Source of the DNA: Cognataquiflexum nitidum
Lineage (GTDB): Bacteria > Bacteroidota > Bacteroidia > Cytophagales > Cyclobacteriaceae
Assembly: GCF_022538055.1 (NCBI RefSeq)
Contig: NZ_JAKZAM010000001.1
Location: 124,001 to 188,000 of the forward strand
Direction: 5' to 3'
DNA: 64,000 bases
This document shows, in pieces, positions 51,922 to 61,335 of the stretch. The position numbers were made by a program, and so were the translations under genes. Within the stretch, counting starts at the first letter, position 1. Every line of letters starts with the position of its first letter. The notes below the pieces were generated by a model. The model did no database searches. It was not told where the DNA came from and saw only the letters and a program-made list of their open reading frames with translations.

Positions 51922-52845
51922 ATGATTTATTTGTTTTTGTGCTTAGGCTTGTTGATCCTTTTAGGAGGAGGGAAACTTTTGGTCGATGGAGCATCTTCTT
52001 TGGCTCTAAAATTCGGTTTGAGTCAAGGCTTTATTGGATTGACAATTGTTGCTTTTGGCACATCTGCGCCCGAACTATTAGTAAGTTTGAATGCTGCCCT
52101 GAGTGGGAAGGGTGATATTGCAATAGGTAATGTAATTGGTTCTAATATAGCTAATATCTCATTGGTTTTGGGAATTAGTGCGGTCCTGTTTCCAATCAAG
52201 ATTAACCCTTCTGTTTTCAAAGTTGATTACTTGGTATTGGTTTTTAGTTCTATCCTTTTCTATCTACTTTCTTTTAATGGAGTAATTTCAAGGCTTGAGG
52301 GCTTTTTTTTGCTAATAATCCTTATTTTGATAAACATATATTTTTTTTTCAAACTAGGTAAAAGTAATCTAAATGAATTGGAAATGGATTTGATCTTACC
52401 GCTCTCAGGTTGGAAATCTTCGCTGTTTCTGATTTTAGGAATTTTTGGACTGTATTATGGTGCAGACATGTTTGTAGATAGCGCTGTGGAAATTGCCTCC
52501 ATTTTTGGGGTAAGTGAAAGAATAATTGGAATTACTGTAATTGCAATAGGTACAAGCTTACCCGAGATGGCAACTTCCGTAATCGCTGCATTAAATAAAA
52601 AAACCGATATTGCTGTTGGAAATATACTCGGAAGCAATATTATGAATATTCTGGCTATAGTCGGAGCAACTGCCGTAATCAGTCCAATCCCTATTTCCGA
52701 GAGTTTCCTAAATCAAGATTTTTATTGGATGCTAGGTTTGACAATTGTCTTGTTTCCGATCTTGAGGACGGGGGATAGGGTTACTAGAATTGAGGGTACA
52801 TTTCTCTTTGTTGCTTACATTACATACATTTTGATTATTTTATGA
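51922..52845 (+). CDS. Calcium/sodium antiporter (YrbG/CaCA family)
   Basis: A 307-residue inner-membrane exchanger with ten hydrophobic helices in two inverted halves. The alpha repeats read GTSAPELLVS... GNVIGSNIANISLVLG and GTSLPEMATSV... GNILGSNIMNILAIVG, the ion-binding motifs of CaCA antiporters. Its stop overlaps the start of the small membrane protein by four bases (ATGA), so they are coupled. Confidence 0.93.
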   Translation: MIYLFLCLGLLILLGGGKLLVDGASSLALKFGLSQGFIGLTIVAFGTSAPELLVSLNAALSGKGDIAIGNVIGSNIANISLVLGISAVLFPIKINPSVFKVDYLVLVFSSILFYLLSFNGVISRLEGFFLLIILILINIYFFFKLGKSNLNELEMDLILPLSGWKSSLFLILGIFGLYYGADMFVDSAVEIASIFGVSERIIGITVIAIGTSLPEMATSVIAALNKKTDIAVGNILGSNIMNILAIVGATAVISPIPISESFLNQDFYWMLGLTIVLFPILRTGDRVTRIEGTFLFVAYITYILIIL

Positions 52846-53300
52846 CAAGCTATATTTGGAAATTTCTGGGCATTTATCTGGCTTGTCTATTCAAATTCAT
52901 TTCAGGTCCAGTTTTGGGTGCGGCCGCAGGTTTTTCGTTGTTGGAGATTGTCATTGTTTCAGTTGGTGGAATGATGACAACTGTGATTTCATTATCTTAT
53001 GTAGGGGATTGGTTTAAGTCATATTGGAACCTTAAAATATCGCCTAATAGAAAGCGATTTTCCCCGAAATCTCGGAAAATAGTAAGAATATGGCGAAAGT
53101 TTGGGCCAATTGGAGTCGCGGTTTTTACGCCTCTTTTTCTAACTCCGATTGGGGGCACTGTAGTGATGAATGCCTTCAACGTGGATAAAAGGAAAATTAT
53201 ATTTTATATGTCAATCAGTGCTTTATTTTGGGCACTTGTTCTTGGTGGATCAATTAATTGGATTTTGACTATTCCATTTTTTGACACCTTATTACGATGA
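52842..53300 (+). CDS. Small multi-pass membrane protein
   Basis: A 152-residue protein with four hydrophobic segments (FLGIYLACLFKFISGPVLGAA, LLEIVIVSVGGMMTTVISL, GVAVFTPLFLTPIGGTVVM, FYMSISALFWALVLGGSI) and a basic loop between (KRFSPKSRKIVRIWRKFG). This layout resembles the small multidrug export family PF06695 but I only infer that. The start overlaps the antiporter stop; its end overlaps the convergent sdaA by nine bases. Confidence 0.72.
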   Translation: MTSYIWKFLGIYLACLFKFISGPVLGAAAGFSLLEIVIVSVGGMMTTVISLSYVGDWFKSYWNLKISPNRKRFSPKSRKIVRIWRKFGPIGVAVFTPLFLTPIGGTVVMNAFNVDKRKIIFYMSISALFWALVLGGSINWILTIPFFDTLLR

Positions 53301-54197
53301 AAGTTCATCAGGTAAGATTTCAATATCTTGAATCAAAACCCTTTTCGAAATTTCCTGGCCTGTCAATGTAGCTGCCAAGCCCCCCATTGCAGTTTCTTTA
53401 TACCTACTTTCCATACTAGACCCTATTTCGCCCATTGCTTCTATGCACTCATCTACGGGAATAACGGAACTCACGGATGCAATAGCAATTTGAGCAGAAC
53501 TGAAGGCAATTGCAGCTGCACTTGCATTTCTAACTACACAGGGGACTTCTACAAGCCCTGCTACAGGGTCACATACGAGGCCTAGCATACATTGAATTGT
53601 GATTGCAACAGCATTGAAAACCTGATCTACAGTTCCCCCCAAACAATATACAATCGCTCCTGAAGCCATCGCTGCTGCGGAGCCTGTTTCAGCCTGACAT
53701 CCTCCGACCGCTCCTGCCAAGCTAGCTTTTTGCTCAATAATTAAGGCAATTCCTGCACCAACCAATAATCCTTCAATAATTTTTGAATCCGGAAACCCAT
53801 GAATTTCCTGCAAAGTATATAAAGTACCTGGCAAAATTCCCGAAGCACCCGCAGTCGGCGCTGCAACCACCCTTCCCATACAGGAATTGACCTCTTTGGC
53901 AGCCAAGGCTCTAGAAATTAACTTTTGAAAATCTAGGGATAAAACTGCAAGAGGATGGTTGTAGACTTTTTTTGCACCATTGTTTATCATACCTGACCTT
54001 GAAGTCATCTCCGAGCTTAGACCTGTATCAACGGCTTCTTTCATGACATCAAAGGCCCTTTGCAATCCCAAAAAGATATCCTCTTCCATCCCATTTTTTT
54101 GAGAGATTTCAAAATCAATCACAGCTTGGTGTAAGCTGATTTGGTTTTTCTCACAATAGGATTTCCATCCAACAAAACTATCAAATAAGAAACTCAT
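53292..54197 (-). CDS. sdaA: L-serine dehydratase, iron-sulfur type (alpha part)
   Basis: Converts serine to pyruvate and ammonia with a [4Fe-4S] cluster. 301 residues from the ATG at 54197; the longer frame up to 54281 would add 28 hydrophobic residues that do not fit. Conserved segments NSCMGRVVAAPTAGASG, GAVGGCQAETGSAAAMAS, GLVCDPVAGLVEVPC provide the three cluster cysteines. A beta (regulatory) chain is not next to it, so it must lie elsewhere. Ends nine bases inside the convergent membrane-protein gene. Confidence 0.9.
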   Translation of the reverse strand: MSFLFDSFVGWKSYCEKNQISLHQAVIDFEISQKNGMEEDIFLGLQRAFDVMKEAVDTGLSSEMTSRSGMINNGAKKVYNHPLAVLSLDFQKLISRALAAKEVNSCMGRVVAAPTAGASGILPGTLYTLQEIHGFPDSKIIEGLLVGAGIALIIEQKASLAGAVGGCQAETGSAAAMASGAIVYCLGGTVDQVFNAVAITIQCMLGLVCDPVAGLVEVPCVVRNASAAAIAFSSAQIAIASVSSVIPVDECIEAMGEIGSSMESRYKETAMGGLAATLTGQEISKRVLIQDIEILPDELSS

Positions 54198-54253
54198 AAA
54201 ATATTTGGGCTTTAGTTTAGACAAATTTGGATAAACTATCGAATAAAACAAAA

Positions 54254-54278
54254 GCCCCCACAATAAGTCTGTGAGGGC
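54254..54278 (-). terminator. Terminator between FKBP gene and sdaA
   Basis: GCCCCCACA (54254-54262) and TGTGAGGGC (54270-54278) stem with a following T-rich tract on the minus strand; ends the sigma factor/FKBP operon just before the sdaA gene. Confidence 0.72.
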
Positions 54279-54294
54279 CAAAATTATTTGATGG

Positions 54295-55251
54295 TTATCT
54301 GATATTTGTAACTGCCGCTCTAAAAATTATTGGTTCAAAAGGTCTTGCTATTTGGGTTAGAAATCCTTTTTCAAACAAATCCTTCCGAATAGTAAATGGA
54401 AAAACTTGTGCTGACAATCCAAAACCCCGATGTGAGGGTATAATTACTTCGATTTCCTGACCTTTTTTTACACCTTTTAAACTTAAATTTATAAACTCAG
54501 GATTTGAATCACTTCCAACGGTAATTTGAAAGGGAGTACTTCCGGTGGATTGTGCAATTGGGGTTTCGCTATCAAGTTGGAGGATTTGGTAGGTAAAGCT
54601 AATCACATCTCCATTTGTAGTGATTTTGCTGTTGGCTTCACCTTCCTTGGTTGTTTTTACATAAATACTGTCGGTTGTTTTTAAGAATCCTTCGAGATTT
54701 TTTTCCGCAATAAAATCAAGAATCATTTCTTCCTCCATTTCCTTGATTTCATTAGCAGTATAGGTTTTTGCATACTTTACTTTCACTACAAGGTTGGAAT
54801 TTGGAAGAATCAATTGTTGATAACTATACTCCTGATAAGCGAGATAAGATGGGACATATAGTGCGAATGTTTCACCGGTTTTGGCAAGTCCTGAAGCAAA
54901 ATTTATCGCCCTGGGAATAAGGCCTCCTTCAGTATGGCGGTAGATTCTTGGACTCTTGTTTTCATCTGTGTAATCTTCGATCAATTGACCATCTATCGTT
55001 TTAATTTCGTAATAAACGCCTACATTGTCATTGTTGATAATTTGATTCCCTGTTTCATTGGAGATCTCTTTTTTGTAAAAATAACCCAATTGGGTCTCAA
55101 TGGCATCAATATTATTTCGTGATAGAAAATTAGCCAAGAGCCTGTCATCTCTGTCAATTGCATTTTGTAAGTCAGACTCAGCTACCGGGAAACATCCTGA
55201 TATTCCTATGATTAATCCCACCATAAGTGACAAAGAAATTATTCTAATCAT
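54295..55251 (-). CDS. Lipoprotein with two FKBP-type peptidyl-prolyl isomerase domains
   Basis: A 318-residue lipoprotein (SLSLMVGLIIGISGCFPV, lipid-modified Cys). Two FKBP-like domains: about 65-165 (VGVYYEIKTIDGQLIEDY, GGLIPRAINFASGLAKTGE, LYVPSYLAYQEYS) and about 215-318 (GDVISFTYQILQLDSETPI, NLSLKGVKKGQEIEVIIPSHRGFG). The aromatic pocket residues are only partly conserved, so catalytic activity is uncertain. Last gene of the sigma factor unit; its start overlaps the barrel protein by eight bases. Confidence 0.85.
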   Translation of the reverse strand: MIRIISLSLMVGLIIGISGCFPVAESDLQNAIDRDDRLLANFLSRNNIDAIETQLGYFYKKEISNETGNQIINNDNVGVYYEIKTIDGQLIEDYTDENKSPRIYRHTEGGLIPRAINFASGLAKTGETFALYVPSYLAYQEYSYQQLILPNSNLVVKVKYAKTYTANEIKEMEEEMILDFIAEKNLEGFLKTTDSIYVKTTKEGEANSKITTNGDVISFTYQILQLDSETPIAQSTGSTPFQITVGSDSNPEFINLSLKGVKKGQEIEVIIPSHRGFGLSAQVFPFTIRKDLFEKGFLTQIARPFEPIIFRAAVTNIR

Positions 55252-56596
55252 CTGTCTTTTTTTTGTTTTTTAATTGAAAGTTCATTCTAAGATTAATTCC
55301 CCCTATGGAAAATTGCTGGTTTGTAAATGTTTGATTACCCAAAGCTATTTTATAAAAAGGTTCTATGGAAAGAAACGTTCCATTTTTGAGGTTTTGTTCA
55401 AAACCCACACCAAAATTCAACATTCTTCCAGTATCAATCCCGTTTCCTTGAGAATCAGGTTCTGCTAATTGGGTGTAGGTTTCTATAATTTGTTGGCTAT
55501 TTGCAAAATTCGATGTTGAGATATTTGCAGCACTGAAGGTGGTGACATCCTGCTGATTGAGATAAACCATGTTGGATACGCCGGAAATCAAATACAAATC
55601 AGACTCTTTTTTCTCTAATACTTTGTATTTAAGGTTCATTGGTATTTCCAATTGACCAAAGCTTAGCTCCCTTGAAGAATTGATGATATTTCCGGTAAAG
55701 GAGGCTAATTTCATGTCAAACGCTTCTGAATCATTTTGGGAACTAGCCGACATCGGCCCCCTATTTGCATTTGGGGCTAAATTCTGTTGGGCATAAGCCA
55801 ATCCAACATCAAACTTCAGTTTTTTTGAAATTGAGAATTCTGACATCAATCCTGCTCCCATGTTGATACTTTGGGTTGAATTTGAAATAGTCTGCGGCGC
55901 TACCAACACACCAAGTTTCATAGGGTTTTTAGCAAAAGAATCTTCTGATTTCTCCTTTTCATTCAAAGCAATATTATTCTCCCCTTTCCATTCCTCGATT
56001 TGAATAATTGCTTCCTGTTCAGTCATTTGCTCTGGTTCTGCCTTTGCTATCAGGTCCGAGGAGGTTTTTGGGTTATTGTAAATACTGACTTCAGTATTCG
56101 GTTTTTGTCTGGTTAAAGAATCTGCCGGTACATTTTCGGCCACAAGGGAATTGCTTTTAGTAATTTCTTTTGGGGCTGATGGGATTTCGGATAAATGAAT
56201 GGTTTTATTTTCAAAATTATGGTTTTGCCCAAGGTCTTCTATCAATTTATTTTTGTGTGGCTGATTGGAATCAGCCAAGGTGGATTTCAAATTTTTATCA
56301 TCAATCCCACCCAAACTTGTTTCAGGATTACTCGGCTCTTCAGTTATGGAAATATTGTTTTCATCTTCATTTGAGGTTTGTTGGATTGGTCTTATCAAGA
56401 TGTTTAACATGATTCCTAAAAGTATTGCTGCAGCAATCCCCGAAAACCACTTCAACCAAAACATTTTTTGTTTTGCTTCTTTTTTGAAATAAACCTTCGA
56501 AAATTTATCCCATTCCGAAGCATCAAACTTGCCTTCTTGTTCTTTAAAGGAAGATTTGATTTTGTCTACAAGTTTTTTATCGAATTGCTCCCGCAT
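55244..56596 (-). CDS. Anti-sigma-like transmembrane protein fused to outer-membrane barrel domain
   Basis: A 450-residue protein. Residues 1-50 form a helical cytoplasmic segment (FDKKLVDKIKSSFKEQEGKFDASEWDKF), one membrane helix follows (WFSGIAAAILLGIMLNILI, about 48-68), then a low-complexity Asn/Ser/Glu-rich stretch (about 70-230) and a C-terminal beta-barrel-like domain of the PorT type (ELSFGQLEIPMNLKYKVLE, SGVSNMVYLNQQ, LNFGVGFEQNLKNGT, ending INLRMNFQLKNKKK). One gene thus combines an anti-sigma-like anchor with an outer-membrane-type domain. Start overlaps the sigma gene by 20 bases. Confidence 0.72.
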   Translation of the reverse strand: MREQFDKKLVDKIKSSFKEQEGKFDASEWDKFSKVYFKKEAKQKMFWLKWFSGIAAAILLGIMLNILIRPIQQTSNEDENNISITEEPSNPETSLGGIDDKNLKSTLADSNQPHKNKLIEDLGQNHNFENKTIHLSEIPSAPKEITKSNSLVAENVPADSLTRQKPNTEVSIYNNPKTSSDLIAKAEPEQMTEQEAIIQIEEWKGENNIALNEKEKSEDSFAKNPMKLGVLVAPQTISNSTQSINMGAGLMSEFSISKKLKFDVGLAYAQQNLAPNANRGPMSASSQNDSEAFDMKLASFTGNIINSSRELSFGQLEIPMNLKYKVLEKKESDLYLISGVSNMVYLNQQDVTTFSAANISTSNFANSQQIIETYTQLAEPDSQGNGIDTGRMLNFGVGFEQNLKNGTFLSIEPFYKIALGNQTFTNQQFSIGGINLRMNFQLKNKKKTDD

Positions 56597-57125
56597 TTTT
56601 GATTTGATTTAACTCCAGGATTTTTTCTCGCAATTTCTTCTTTGCCCGTGCTAGGTATGTTCGCGATGTACTTGAAGGAATTCCCAACTGTTCGCTGATT
56701 TCGTTGTGGGAAAAACCTTCGATTTCGTACATATTGAAGATAATTCTGAGGATTTCAGGAAGATTCCTCAGTATCCTTAAAATATCTTCTGCAGAAAGCT
56801 GGTCTATGACATCGGGATCAAGAGTCTCAGCTCCCGCCTTTTCGATTTCCATAACAGCAGTATGCTTGGTATTCTTTCTATAATAATCTATTGAGGTATT
56901 GATTAATATACGTCTCAACCAGCCTTTGAAAGAGTTTTGGCTGTCGTATTGATCAAGCTTATCAAAAGCCTTCATAAAGCTGTCATTGATAATTTCGCAA
57001 GCTTCCTCCCTAGAATTGGAATACCTCAAAGCCACACTCATGGCATAGCCATAGAATTGCTTATAAAGCAGTTCTATGGATTTTCTGTCTCCATTTTTGG
57101 CTTCTTGGATGAGGTGTTTTTCCAA
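56577..57125 (-). CDS. ECF-type RNA polymerase sigma factor
   Basis: A 182-residue sigma-70 family protein with region 2 (ALRYSNSREEACEIINDSFMKAFDKLDQYD, SFKGWLRRILINTSIDYYR) and region 4 (LPEILRIIFNMYEIEGFSHNEISEQLGIPSSTSRTYLARAKKKL). No region 3, typical ECF. The start is TTG at 57125; in-frame upstream is a stop. The 3' end overlaps the membrane-anchored protein by 20 bases, the usual sigma/anti-sigma coupling in Cytophagales. Promoter sequence of its own regulon cannot be read here. Confidence 0.9.
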   Translation of the reverse strand: MEKHLIQEAKNGDRKSIELLYKQFYGYAMSVALRYSNSREEACEIINDSFMKAFDKLDQYDSQNSFKGWLRRILINTSIDYYRKNTKHTAVMEIEKAGAETLDPDVIDQLSAEDILRILRNLPEILRIIFNMYEIEGFSHNEISEQLGIPSSTSRTYLARAKKKLREKILELNQIKNAGAIR

Positions 57126-57421
57126 AGATTATTGCTTTTTATTAAGCCTGCTTTTTTAAGACGGCCTCAGTTGGGAAAATGCGACACAAGGGTTAAAAAT
57201 TTTTGTCTTTAAATCAAGATATATTTACCAATACGGGGATAGGATCGACTTGTTTCTGTCAGCTTGCCAAATAAAAGTAAATCTAATATTTGAAAAAAAT
57301 TGTCAAGAATTCTTGGACAAGAAATAGCACAAATTAGTCTTTGCTAAATAATTGACGGGTAATTTTGAATCGAACATTTCTTTGAGGTGAACTTTTTATC
57401 ATTGTCTTAAACTCTTACTTT

Positions 57422-57429
57422 TATATTTG
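57422..57429 (+). promoter_or_regulatory. Bacteroidota -7 element for 57461 gene
   Basis: TATATTTG at 57422-57429 matches TAnnTTTG exactly, about 32 bases before the ATG; a TTG at 57402-57404 (17 bases upstream) may be the -33 element. The rest of 57126-57460 shows no other feature. Confidence 0.6.
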
Positions 57430-57460
57430 CTTAAAAACTTACTTCAAAACTCTACGTTTA

Positions 57461-58207
57461 ATGGTTAACCAATTTATGATGAGAAGAATCGCCTATATTT
57501 CTATTTTATTTATTTTCCTTTCAGTCTCTTTTTCTTTTGCCCAAAGAGAAGATGCTGGTAATTATGAATATGACAGAGAAGTCCTTTTTGGGATCAATAA
57601 AAATACCAATGGGGGTTTGATAGGAGGCTTTGTTTTGAAAATGGGATATAGGATCGATGAAACTAATTTTCAATTTTTCGGTCTTGACCTAGTCAATGTC
57701 AAAAACCCAAAAGAAGTTAGGTACAATACGGTATTGGGCAATTCTTATATTTTTGGAAAATCTAATTATCTCTATTCCATCCGGCCATATTATGGGAGGG
57801 AAGTGATTGTGTTCAAAAAAGCACCTCAGCAAGGTGTACAAGTTTCACTCTTGGGAGCAGTAGGTCCTACAATTGGCATTATCGCTCCTTATTATATTGA
57901 ATATGCAATCAATAGGCTTGAAACAGTCAGAGAGCAATATGATCCTGAGGTGCATCAAAGTAGATTCAATATTTTGGGACCTGGAAGGATATTTGAAGGC
58001 ATTGGTGGATCAGATATTGCTTTTGGTGGAAATGCAAAAGCAGCTGTACTTTTTGAGTTTGGGGTATTCAAATCAAATGTGACCGGTTTGGAACTTGGAT
58101 ACCAATTAGAAGGTTTTACCAAAGAAATCCCGTTGATGCCCACTGTTGAAAACCGTCAGGTATTTCAATCGGTGTATTTTACGTTTTTCTATGGTTTTAG
58201 GAAATAG
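57461..58207 (+). CDS. Exported protein of unknown function
   Basis: A 248-residue protein with signal peptide (RIAYISILFIFLSVSFSFAQ). Strand-like segments with aromatic residues (VLFGINKNTNGGLIGGFVLKMGYR, YLYSIRPYYGREVIVF, GGSDIAFGGNAKAAVLFEFG, YQLEGFTKEIPLMP, VYFTFFYGFRK at the C-terminus) suggest an outer-membrane barrel of eight or so strands. I recognise no named family. It stands alone between the sigma gene and lipA, with its own promoter. Confidence 0.65.
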   Translation: MVNQFMMRRIAYISILFIFLSVSFSFAQREDAGNYEYDREVLFGINKNTNGGLIGGFVLKMGYRIDETNFQFFGLDLVNVKNPKEVRYNTVLGNSYIFGKSNYLYSIRPYYGREVIVFKKAPQQGVQVSLLGAVGPTIGIIAPYYIEYAINRLETVREQYDPEVHQSRFNILGPGRIFEGIGGSDIAFGGNAKAAVLFEFGVFKSNVTGLELGYQLEGFTKEIPLMPTVENRQVFQSVYFTFFYGFRK

Positions 58208-58266
58208 ACTCTTTATTGGGTTTAATCATCCCTAAGACTTAATTTCGCATTCCTAATCTTTAGAAC

Positions 58267-59145
58267 ATGATCGAATTACCTGTAATTTCCGAAGAGGCAA
58301 CAAAGAGAAAAAAACCTGACTGGTTGAGAGTAAAGTTGCCGATCGGAAAAGAATATGCCAAAGTTAGAAAACTAGTCGACGAACATAAGCTTCATACTAT
58401 CTGCGAAAGCGGTAATTGCCCTAATATGGGTGAATGCTGGGGAGCAGGGACAGCTACTTTTATGATATTGGGAAATGTATGTACCCGGTCCTGCTCTTTT
58501 TGTGCTGTAGCCACAGGAAGACCACCCGAATATGACACCGACGAACCAAGGAGAGTAGCTGAAGCCATTAAACTGATGGGAGTCAAACATGCTGTAATCA
58601 CTTCTGTCAACAGGGATGAACTCAAAGACAAAGGATCAGAGATATGGTATCAGACCGTTGTAGAGACCAAAAGACTTTCTCCACAAACTACAATAGAAAC
58701 CCTGATCCCTGATGTCAAGTCAAATTGGGAGGCATTATATAGAATGATCAGTGGAGGTCAGGAAGTGGTTTCCCATAATATGGAAACCGTTGAGACGCTT
58801 TATAGAAGGGTGAGGCCACAGGCAAAATACAGCCGATCTTTGGAACAGATCAAATTGACCAAAGAATACGGAAAAAGAACCAAAACCGGCATCATGCTCG
58901 GACTTGGAGAATCAAAGGAAGAACTTTACAAAGCAATGGACGATCTTGCTGCCCACGGGTGTGACATTCTTACTCTCGGTCAATACCTTCAGCCAACCAA
59001 AATGCATATCGAAGTGGCGGAATTTATCCATCCTGATCTATTTGCCCATTATAAAGAAGAGGGATTGAAAAGAGGAATTAAATATGTTGAATCGGGACCT
59101 TTAGTGAGATCTTCTTACCACGCCGAGAGACATGTAAATGTTTAA
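58267..59145 (+). CDS. lipA: Lipoyl synthase
   Basis: Radical-SAM enzyme that inserts two sulfurs into octanoylated E2 and H proteins. 292 residues with both clusters: [13 protein letters not shown] (auxiliary cluster Cys) and CTRSCSFC (radical-SAM CxxxCxxC). The SAM GE-type segments and the C-terminal [15 protein letters not shown] with the family Ser (RSSYHA) are present. Closed by a strong terminator shared with the convergent dps. Confidence 0.96.
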   Translation: MIELPVISEEATKRKKPDWLRVKLPIGKEYAKVRKLVDEHKLHTICESGNCPNMGECWGAGTATFMILGNVCTRSCSFCAVATGRPPEYDTDEPRRVAEAIKLMGVKHAVITSVNRDELKDKGSEIWYQTVVETKRLSPQTTIETLIPDVKSNWEALYRMISGGQEVVSHNMETVETLYRRVRPQAKYSRSLEQIKLTKEYGKRTKTGIMLGLGESKEELYKAMDDLAAHGCDILTLGQYLQPTKMHIEVAEFIHPDLFAHYKEEGLKRGIKYVESGPLVRSSYHAERHVNV

Positions 59146-59150
59146 AACCA

Positions 59151-59187
59151 AAAAGAGGATGGGGTCTCGACCCCATCCTCTTTTTTT
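59151..59187. terminator. Bidirectional terminator between lipA and dps
   Basis: AAAAGAGGATGGGGTC (59151-59166) and GACCCCATCCTCTTTT (59169-59184), two-base loop, flanking A and T tracts. Confidence 0.88.
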
Positions 59188-59196
59188 CTGATTTTT

Positions 59197-59667
59197 TTAT
59201 CTTAGGTATGCGGAAAGCATCCACACCGTTTTTTCTTTTGCTGTGATATAATCGCTCATCAACGAAACTGTACCTTCATCACCTTGTAGGGTAGCCGCTT
59301 CCAAAGCTTCTCTTTCAAGCTTTAAAAGGGTGTTAAGATTGTCCCTTACGATCTCCACCATGGTTTTTGAATCATGGACTTTTTTGGCCTCCTTGATTTC
59401 AGAGTTTTCAATGTACTCCTCGTAGGAGGAAAAAGGTCTAGCTCCTAAAGTTAAAATCCTTTCGGCAGTTTCATCTACTCCGAGATTGGCAACATTGTAA
59501 AGTTCCTCAAATTTGGCATGCAATTCGAAAAAATTGGGACCGGACACATTCCAGTGGAAGTTCCTGAGGTTTTGGTAATACACCTGGTAATTTGCCAGGA
59601 GTACATTGAGTTTTTTTACCAAGACCTTACTTTCTTTTATTTCTAATCCGATATCGTTTGTGCTCAT
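59197..59667 (-). CDS. dps: Dps / ferritin-like DNA-protecting protein
   Basis: Stores iron and shields DNA under starvation and peroxide stress. 156 residues; the intersubunit ferroxidase set is visible in RNFHWNVSGPNFFELHAKFEELY (His, His, Glu) and NLGVDETAERI (Asp/Glu). QGDEGTVSLMSDYI is the C-terminal helix. The Lys-rich N-terminal tail is short, so DNA binding may be weak. Convergent with lipA; divergent from the kinase gene. Confidence 0.93.
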   Translation of the reverse strand: MSTNDIGLEIKESKVLVKKLNVLLANYQVYYQNLRNFHWNVSGPNFFELHAKFEELYNVANLGVDETAERILTLGARPFSSYEEYIENSEIKEAKKVHDSKTMVEIVRDNLNTLLKLEREALEAATLQGDEGTVSLMSDYITAKEKTVWMLSAYLR

Positions 59668-59813
59668 AATATTTATATTTATGGTTAGTTATAATAATAG
59701 TTGTACAAAAATGAAGCCACAGAAGGTAAACAAGTAATTTTGTCAGATTGATAATATCTATCTCAAAATTGAGTTTTCTATAACAACACCTTAAGTCAAT
59801 CTAAACGCACCCT

Positions 59814-61058
59814 ATGAGGAATACACTTCAGGATATTGGGATTTTGGACTTTTACCAAAACAAAAACCGTATCAAATGGCTCATCTTTATCAGTTCGGTG
59901 ATTATAAGCTTTGGCTCAATATATTATACCAATATTTTGGTAGAAGAACTAAAGGAAAGAGAAAAGCGTCAGATTGAATTACTCGCAAGGGCACTTGAAT
60001 ATGCATCAAGTGCTTCCATTGATTCAGACAATCTTAATTTTATCACACAGGAAATCATCACACAGAATAATTCTATTCCCGTCATCAGGGTAGACGCCAA
60101 TGGCGATCCCTTGGATCATAAAAACATCAAATTTAAAAGAAATGCAGACCAAGATGAAAAGGAAAAAGTATTGAGGGAAGAGCTTGTGAAAATGAAGGCC
60201 GAATATGAACCGATTAGGAGTGAAGAGTCATTGATTTATTATAGAAATTCTGAGCTTTTGACGTCCTTGAAATACTATCCTTACGTGCAGTTATCAGTGA
60301 TTTTGGTATTTGGGGTCCTGGCGTTTGCTGTTTTCAACCAATCTAAGATTGCAGAACAAAACCGTGTATGGGCAGGCCTCACCAAAGAAACTGCCCATCA
60401 GTTGGGAACTCCTATTGCCTCATTGATGGCTTGGATGGATTACCTCAAAAATTCACCTATCTGGGAAGAAAACAAGGAAGTCATCCAAGAAATGGATAAA
60501 GATGTCATTAAATTGAGAATGGTTACCGAACGTTTTAGCTCCATTGGCAGTAAACCTTCTATCCAACTCGAAAACGTATTTTTGGTAGTGGATGAGGCCA
60601 TCAATTACCTGCGTCCAAGGATTTCAACCAAAGTAGACATTCAGGTTAATGGTTATGCCAACAACATAGATGCTATGTTGAACAAGCCGCTTTTTGAATG
60701 GGTGATCGAAAACATTGTCAAAAACGCAGTAGATGCAATGAAAGGGCAGGGGAGTATTTCGATAGACATCGTGAAAGAAAGTGAAAAGTTTGTTTTTGTA
60801 GATATTACCGACAATGGGAAAGGAATGGATAAGGGAATGTTTAAAAAGGTTTTTAATCCCGGATTCACGACCAGAAAAAGAGGTTGGGGACTTGGATTAA
60901 CACTTGCTAAAAGGATAATAGAAGGATACCATAAAGGAAAAGTCTATGTCAAACATTCCGAATTGGGCGTTGGAACCACTTTTAGAATTATCCTCCACGG
61001 CAGTAAAGAAGGCATTCAGGGATTCAAACAGGAGGATTTTTTGGGTCAGAAAGTTTGA
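59814..61058 (+). CDS. Sensor histidine kinase
   Basis: A 414-residue kinase with two membrane helices (about 22-42 and 166-186), a periplasmic/linker region between them, then HisKA (GLTKETAHQLGTPIASLMAWM, His in the H-box) and HATPase: NIVKNAVDAM (N-box), DITDNGKGMD (G1), TTRKRGWGLGLTLAKRI (G2). The box AHQLGTP is the NtrY/PilS-like form. No response regulator gene is adjacent, so the partner is elsewhere. prfC follows after about 277 bases. Confidence 0.9.
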   Translation: MRNTLQDIGILDFYQNKNRIKWLIFISSVIISFGSIYYTNILVEELKEREKRQIELLARALEYASSASIDSDNLNFITQEIITQNNSIPVIRVDANGDPLDHKNIKFKRNADQDEKEKVLREELVKMKAEYEPIRSEESLIYYRNSELLTSLKYYPYVQLSVILVFGVLAFAVFNQSKIAEQNRVWAGLTKETAHQLGTPIASLMAWMDYLKNSPIWEENKEVIQEMDKDVIKLRMVTERFSSIGSKPSIQLENVFLVVDEAINYLRPRISTKVDIQVNGYANNIDAMLNKPLFEWVIENIVKNAVDAMKGQGSISIDIVKESEKFVFVDITDNGKGMDKGMFKKVFNPGFTTRKRGWGLGLTLAKRIIEGYHKGKVYVKHSELGVGTTFRIILHGSKEGIQGFKQEDFLGQKV

Positions 61059-61295
61059 GTTTTGATTCTAAGTATTTGCGAGTTTTTCTTGATTCAACTG
61101 AAAATTGTTCGGGAAATTACCGGCCACTTTAGAACCACACTAACCATAAATTTCTAAATCAATATCAATCAATATCCAATATCAATGAATATGTAAATTC
61201 AATAAATTGACTATTTATTTGATAAGAAGAAGTTTTCCAATGTTCCATATTCAACTTTTAAACTTTCCACCCTTCCAACCTTAGAATTAAAAGCC

Positions 61296-61303
61296 TACCT
61301 TTG
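61296..61303 (+). promoter_or_regulatory. Bacteroidota -7 element for prfC
   Basis: TACCTTTG matches TAnnTTTG, 32 bases before the prfC ATG. The 61059-61295 stretch before it contains three copies of an ATATCAAT motif (about 61163-61191) but no other recognisable signal. Confidence 0.5.
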
Positions 61304-61335
61304 CAGGCTGAAAAATTACAGAATCAGGACTTTAC

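Noticed and set aside
61160-61195. Short ATATCAAT direct repeats taken as a CRISPR-like array
   Set aside because: Units are eight bases, irregular and AT-rich without spacers of constant length.
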